Source: Thermoplasmata archaeon (lineage in GTDB: Archaea; Thermoplasmatota; Thermoplasmata; Thermoplasmatales; Thermoplasmataceae). Taken from it: 9,399 bases of DNA. This document shows positions 6,111-9,399 of this stretch, one piece after another. The stretch is taken from the NCBI GenBank assembly GCA_021827885.1, contig JAKAUD010000134.1, positions 1 to 9,399 of the forward strand, read 5' to 3'. The notes under the pieces are model-generated. The model saw nothing but the letters and a program-made list of their open reading frames with translations. It ran no database searches and was not told the DNA's origin. The translations under genes were made by a program, and so were the position numbers. Each line of letters opens with the position of its first letter. The stretch's first letter is position 1.

Positions 6111-7832
6111 TCAATACTTCCTCTCTTCAGGTTTCCATTTCGTTATTTTCACAGATTTCTTAGATATATTTACAGTGTCATTGTTAAACTGTACGAGTGA
6201 ATGAACTAGAAAGTTTTTATCATCTCTTAGTGGATAATCTGTTCTGAAATGTGAACCTCGACTCTCTTTTCTGAATTTTGCCGAATGAACAATGGCCAGT
6301 GACAAATCTAGCATATTTTTAACCTCTTGAACATTTATCCATTCGAGGTTATAAGTATTCGAAGTATCGTTTACTCTAATCCTACTTATCTCCTCTCGTA
6401 ATCCTCTGATTGCAACTGCTGCTTGATTGAGCAAATTTTCGTTTCTGAATACCCCTACATTTGCTTCCATATTTTTTTGCATTTTTTTTCTTACATCATA
6501 CACATTTGAATCGCCTTGTTCATTTTTAATCAGTGTGTAAAAATTGTTTTCTAACTCTCTTGCTCTTTCAGTGAGTGAATCTTTTTCATTGTTATCTATA
6601 ACTTGCTTGATGTAAGCAATGGCACTTCTGCCCGCCCATTTTCCAGTGACTAAGCACGATGACAAGGAGTTTGAGCCCAATCTGTTTGCTCCATGCAGTC
6701 CCTCATTAGCAGCCTCACCTGCGGCAAAAATGCCCTGAACATTGGTGCTAGTTTTTAGTGGATCAACAATATCTATACCACCCATGGAATAATGGAAAGC
6801 AGGAAAAACAGGCACTGGCTCTTCTAACGGATCAATGCCTTGAAACTTAATTGCATTCTCGACGAAAGTTTTGTAGATAGTTTCTAGTTTTTCTTTACCG
6901 ACTGGTCTCGTGTCCAGGAGTATACACTGTATGGATCTGGGTCCATCAACACCCCTCCCCTCAATCACTTCGTTGTACATTGCTCTGGTAACTATGTCTC
7001 TGGCAGCCATTTCCATTCTCTCTGGAGCATATTTTTTCATGAATCTTTCGCCATCTTTATTGACCATTATGGCTCCGTGTCCTCTTAGTGCTTCTGTGGC
7101 AGGTATACCCTGGGGAACAAGTGTAGTGGGAAGCCACTGAAGGAATTCCATGTCCCTCAATATCACCCCGCTCCTGTAAGCCATTGCCAGTCCATCTCCA
7201 GTCACTGTGTGGGAGTAAGTGCAATAAGGATACATTCTGCCAACCCCTCCAGTAGCAATAATCATTGCCTTAGCGGTGAATAATAGAGTGTTACCCTTCA
7301 GTCGTTCGAACGCAAGTAAACCTTGGAATTTTCCGTCTATGTTGATTATGTCTATGGCAAAAGTTTCTTGATAGATTTCAACGTTCTTATATTTAAGAAG
7401 GGTATCATAAAGGGTTTTCATTAAAAAGAAACCAGTTCTATCATAGGCAAAAAAGGTTCTTGCGTACGTGTGAGCTCCAAACATCCTAGTTACAGGTTTC
7501 CCCTCCTCATCCCGATACCAGGGCATTCCCCAGCGTTCCAGTTGGATTATTTCGTTTGGTGCTTCTTTTACGAACTCTTCCACAGCATCTTGATCATTCA
7601 GGTAGTCGCCGCCTATAATGGTATCATTAGAGTGTCGATCAAAACTGTCGCCACTCATCATAGCAGCAGCTGCCCCGCCTTCTGGGGCTACTGAATGAGA
7701 ACGCATTACCTGAACTTTAGAGATTAATACAATGTGAACACTTTCATTCGATTCTTTTGCAATCTCGATTGCCGCCCTAAGACCTGCAAGCCCGGAACCT
7801 ACTACTATAACATCACTTTTTATTTTTTCCAT
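6111..7832 (-). CDS. sdhA: Succinate dehydrogenase flavoprotein subunit A
   Basis: This 573-residue catalytic subunit oxidises succinate to fumarate on the cytoplasmic side of the membrane. The N-terminal FAD fold begins VVGSGLAGLRAA (10-21). RSHSVAPEGG (44-53) contains H46, the residue that binds FAD covalently in this family. Expected active-site residues are T246-E247 (PATEALRG), R278 (AARDIVTRA), H347 (FHYSMGGID) and R384 (GANRLGSNSL). The C-terminus has the usual RGSHFRTDYPLRDDKNFLVHSL block and ends near KPEERKY. One departure stands out. Where most relatives have EFxQFHPTG, this protein has EFLQWLPTT, with L234 in place of the substrate-binding His (E. coli H242). Also, RGHGA replaces the common RGEGG. 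Overall similarity still makes succinate dehydrogenase much more likely than aspartate oxidase, and the sdhBCD neighbours confirm it. The ATG (7830-7832) follows the fumarase beta stop by 13 bases. Confidence 0.96.
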   Translation of the reverse strand: MEKIKSDVIVVGSGLAGLRAAIEIAKESNESVHIVLISKVQVMRSHSVAPEGGAAAAMMSGDSFDRHSNDTIIGGDYLNDQDAVEEFVKEAPNEIIQLERWGMPWYRDEEGKPVTRMFGAHTYARTFFAYDRTGFFLMKTLYDTLLKYKNVEIYQETFAIDIINIDGKFQGLLAFERLKGNTLLFTAKAMIIATGGVGRMYPYCTYSHTVTGDGLAMAYRSGVILRDMEFLQWLPTTLVPQGIPATEALRGHGAIMVNKDGERFMKKYAPERMEMAARDIVTRAMYNEVIEGRGVDGPRSIQCILLDTRPVGKEKLETIYKTFVENAIKFQGIDPLEEPVPVFPAFHYSMGGIDIVDPLKTSTNVQGIFAAGEAANEGLHGANRLGSNSLSSCLVTGKWAGRSAIAYIKQVIDNNEKDSLTERARELENNFYTLIKNEQGDSNVYDVRKKMQKNMEANVGVFRNENLLNQAAVAIRGLREEISRIRVNDTSNTYNLEWINVQEVKNMLDLSLAIVHSAKFRKESRGSHFRTDYPLRDDKNFLVHSLVQFNNDTVNISKKSVKITKWKPEERKY

Positions 7833-7845
7833 TTAAAGTCTTCCA

Positions 7846-8421
7846 TTAAGATTTTTCTATAATTTTATCTATTTTTGACTTTGCAGAATTACTTACTTCC
7901 TTGAATAAATCTTTACCGTGGGAGTCCATTGAAACTAGCATTGGTCCCATTTTAAAAACGTTTATTTCAAATAATGCCTCTCCATAGAGGTCTTCCCACC
8001 ATACATGAGTAACCCCAGTGATCTGATCTAAAAGAAGGGCTGAGGTTCCACCCACGTATTCAAGATATATGGCACTATTTAGTTGTAGGGACTTCCTGGT
8101 TTCATCGCCCATACCTCCTTTCCCGATTATCGCCTTTACTCCGTATTTCGTCAATAAATCTGGAGTGTATTTCTCCATTCTCATACTGGTAGTAGGGCCT
8201 ACTGTAAGTATCTCATATCTTCCATTTGTCTTCCTATAACTTGGGGCAGCGTGCAAAACAGCATATCTATGTAAGGGTTCCGGGGGATCTACTTTCTCCT
8301 CGAACAATCTATAATGAGTCCTATCTCTCATTATAAATATTTTCCCGCTAAGAGTTACCCAGTCTCCTGCTTTAAGTGGAACTATATCTTCTTTGCTTAA
8401 TGGTGTCGTAAGTTCTATCAT
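7846..8421 (-). CDS. Fumarate hydratase class I, beta subunit
   Basis: This is the smaller subunit of an iron-sulfur fumarase that hydrates fumarate to (S)-malate, corresponding to the C-terminal domain of single-chain class I enzymes. The 191 residues show the family landmarks in order: LTTPLSKEDI, LKAGDWVTLSG, MRDRTHYRL, VGPTTSMRME, AIIGKGGMG, YVGGTSALLL, WWEDLYGEALFEINVF and MDSHGKDLF. I chose the ATG at 8419-8421, since GGGTGA lies four bases before it and gives a natural N-terminus MIELTTPL. A TTG four codons upstream (8431-8433) is possible but has no better site. The alpha subunit's stop codon lies inside that ribosome-binding site, so the two subunits are probably made by coupled translation. 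Tartrate dehydratase is a related alternative. The sdh neighbours favour fumarase. Confidence 0.92.
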   Translation of the reverse strand: MIELTTPLSKEDIVPLKAGDWVTLSGKIFIMRDRTHYRLFEEKVDPPEPLHRYAVLHAAPSYRKTNGRYEILTVGPTTSMRMEKYTPDLLTKYGVKAIIGKGGMGDETRKSLQLNSAIYLEYVGGTSALLLDQITGVTHVWWEDLYGEALFEINVFKMGPMLVSMDSHGKDLFKEVSNSAKSKIDKIIEKS

Positions 8422-8425
8422 TCTT

Positions 8426-8431
8426 TCACCC
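8426..8431 (-). promoter_or_regulatory. Ribosome-binding site of fumarase beta, fused to the alpha stop codon
   Basis: Read on the - strand, GGGTGA complements the archaeal 16S 3' end and precedes ATG by four bases (AAGA). The TGA inside it is the alpha subunit's stop. This decides the beta start at 8421 and implies translational coupling. Confidence 0.6.
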
Positions 8432-9307
8432 AAATGCGACTTTCAGTTTTTCGTCTATAATTGCAGTGGCGCGTTCATTTCTCCAACATTGTATATTTAT
8501 AGCTACGGGCCGGCCGCAGGTCTGCGTGTATCCAAATTCTATATTCACTCCCAATGCCGTGGAGTTTCCTCCTAAACCCATTGGACCAACTCCTAAGCTA
8601 TTAATTTCCAAAAGCAACTCTTTCTCGAGTTTAGCTATTTCTGTATCAGAATTTCTGACATCTAAAGGTCTGAATACTGCAATTTTTGATAGTCTTGCCA
8701 CTTGATCAAATGAGCCGCCTATACCAATCCCAACGATATAAGGCGGACAACCCCTGCCTCCGATCCCCGCTATCCATTCCAACACAAACTTCTTTATTCC
8801 TTTGATTCCATCTGCAGGAGATAGCATTCTTATCGTACCCATATTTTCGGATCCGGAACCTTTTGGAAGAGCTGTTATTTTTACATACTTGCTATCATCG
8901 CTTACAAATTCCGCAATGACCTCAGGAGAGCCCACGCCGGTATTATCTCCACTGTTGTAGCGAGAAATAGGGTGAACCATATTTGGTCTTAGGTCGAACT
9001 TCTTGGTTACTTCTCTAACCCCATTTTCTATGCTTTTTTGGAGTTTTGACACATTGATCTCCAGGTTGCTTATCTCTACCAGATATATTGGGGTCCCAGT
9101 ATCTTGGCAGATGATTCTTCCCTTCTCTTCGGCGGTTACAATATTCCTCTTGATTAGGGTGAGAATCTGTCTACCAGTGGGTGACGTTTCGTCTTTTATT
9201 GCTGTATTTATAGCTTCTGTTGTATCCGATGGTATTTTTGTCAGAGCTTTATAATAAAGCTCCCCGGAGACTTTTTCTATCAGCTTATATAGTTCTGGTG
9301 GCGTCCG
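8426..9307 (-). CDS. Fumarate hydratase class I, alpha subunit; start unresolved
   Basis: This is the larger subunit, which holds the catalytic [4Fe-4S] cluster. The open frame from 9307 gives 293 residues, close to the usual 270-290. It carries all three expected cluster cysteines: C67 in CQDTGTP, C187 in GGRGCPP and C264 in YTQTCGRP. Other landmarks are HPISRYNSGDNTG, GIGIGGSFDQ and GLGGNSTALGVNIE. The N-terminus (ELYKLIEKVSGELYYKAL, then KIPSDTTEAI) aligns with the normal family start. However, the frame has no ATG, GTG or TTG between an in-frame TGA (9308-9310) and a GTG at 9050-9052. Starting at that GTG would delete C67, so it is not believable. A GTG at 9309-9311, behind a strong GGAGGT, is one frame off and runs to a TAA after eight codons. 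An ATG at 9323-9325 is in phase but blocked by the TGA. So there is either a small frameshift or nonsense change near the 5' end, a sequence error, or an unusual start. The beta gene follows with an overlap of signals. Confidence 0.85.
   Translation of the reverse strand, partial: RTPPELYKLIEKVSGELYYKALTKIPSDTTEAINTAIKDETSPTGRQILTLIKRNIVTAEEKGRIICQDTGTPIYLVEISNLEINVSKLQKSIENGVREVTKKFDLRPNMVHPISRYNSGDNTGVGSPEVIAEFVSDDSKYVKITALPKGSGSENMGTIRMLSPADGIKGIKKFVLEWIAGIGGRGCPPYIVGIGIGGSFDQVARLSKIAVFRPLDVRNSDTEIAKLEKELLLEINSLGVGPMGLGGNSTALGVNIEFGYTQTCGRPVAINIQCWRNERATAIIDEKLKVAFG
9244..9262. repeat. 8-bp inverted repeat inside the fumarase alpha 5' coding region
   Basis: GAGCTTTA and TAAAGCTC are perfect inverted arms around TAA. 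On the coding strand this spells codons for ELYYKAL. It could form a small hairpin in the mRNA about 15 codons into the gene, or be a chance result of the codons used. Confidence 0.5.
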
Positions 9308-9397
9308 TCACTCAACCTCCGGCATTTCAGCAATTTCTTCTCCTTTGGTTATTTGTAATTCCTCTGGCAATTTCATTTCTTTAGTTTCCCCGATCGA
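9308..9397 (-). CDS. C-terminal end of an unidentified upstream gene (partial)
   Basis: An open frame enters from beyond the window and ends at TGA 9308-9310. Its last 29 codons read ETKEMKLPEELQITKGEEIA and then EMPEVE, after SIG. The stretch is highly acidic and hydrophilic, consistent with a soluble protein's tail. I do not recognise the family from so little. The TGA overlaps a GTG in a GTGA arrangement, preceded by GGAGGT. This is typical of the junction between two genes of one operon and favours a separate upstream gene. Because it is in the same phase as fumarase alpha, it could instead be an N-terminal extension of that protein split by a nonsense codon. The upstream frames on this strand are closed within the window, so no more can be said. 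Confidence 0.4.
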   Translation of the reverse strand, partial: SIGETKEMKLPEELQITKGEEIAEMPEVE

Positions 9398-9399
9398 TA

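Noticed and set aside
8426..9052. Fumarase alpha as a 208-residue protein starting with GTG at 9052
   Set aside because: The same frame continues upstream with a conserved N-terminus, including the cluster-binding CQDTG motif. The short version would lack an essential cysteine.
9283..9292. TATA-like CTATATAAG as a promoter for the fumarase-sdh genes
   Set aside because: It lies inside conserved coding sequence and no in-frame start codon follows it within a sensible distance. Kept only as part of a low-interest finding.
9308..9310. TGA as selenocysteine within a longer fumarase
   Set aside because: The position is in a non-conserved N-terminal zone, not at a cysteine. No SECIS-like element was seen, and the upstream GGAGGT/GTGA layout suits a gene junction better.
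1..9399. Defence, CRISPR or other new multi-gene system
   Set aside because: No repeat-spacer array, nuclease, toxin-antitoxin pair or unknown multi-gene cassette is present. All intact genes belong to well-known families.

Overview
The window looks archaeal, most likely from the Thermoplasmatales (Thermoplasma, Ferroplasma or Cuniculiplasma-like acidophiles). That assignment is an inference. It rests on an A/T-rich TATA-type promoter with no Shine-Dalgarno before the transporter gene, frequent AGG/AGA and ATA codons, and a succinate dehydrogenase with two short, histidine-bearing membrane subunits. That is the type A arrangement described for Thermoplasma and some euryarchaea. No rRNA, tRNA or CRISPR array is visible.

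Layout, left to right. Positions 1-956 (+) hold the 3' part of a broken DDE transposase gene, with a frameshift near 307-345 and a nonsense codon at 810-812. Positions 941-1260 (+) hold protein-like reading frames that switch phase several times, probably the wreck of another gene. Positions 1240-2583 (-) encode an intact 12-helix MFS transporter with a candidate TATA box and a 12-bp palindrome just upstream. Positions 2680-4314 are a complete insertion sequence with imperfect terminal inverted repeats and an intact 514-residue IS4/IS1634-type transposase (-). Positions 4315-4558 are non-coding.

From 4559 to the window end everything is on the - strand and tightly packed. In transcription order it reads: the last 29 codons of an unidentified gene, fumarase class I alpha, fumarase beta, sdhA, sdhB, sdhC, sdhD. 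Gaps run from short overlaps to 13 nt, so this should be one operon whose promoter lies outside the window. It encodes two consecutive TCA-cycle steps, succinate to fumarate with electrons entering the membrane quinone pool, and fumarate to malate.

Most of the window is ordinary central metabolism beside transposon-rich accessory DNA. I see no convincing new multi-gene system. The points worth checking are: (1) the fumarase alpha reading frame has no usable start codon downstream of an in-frame TGA, and the only later start would remove the first iron-sulfur cysteine; (2) SdhA carries Leu where the usual active-site HPT histidine sits; (3) SdhC and SdhD share the same histidine layout, as if duplicated; (4) the right end of the insertion sequence is perfectly complementary to its own transposase start codon region, a possible fold-back translation block.
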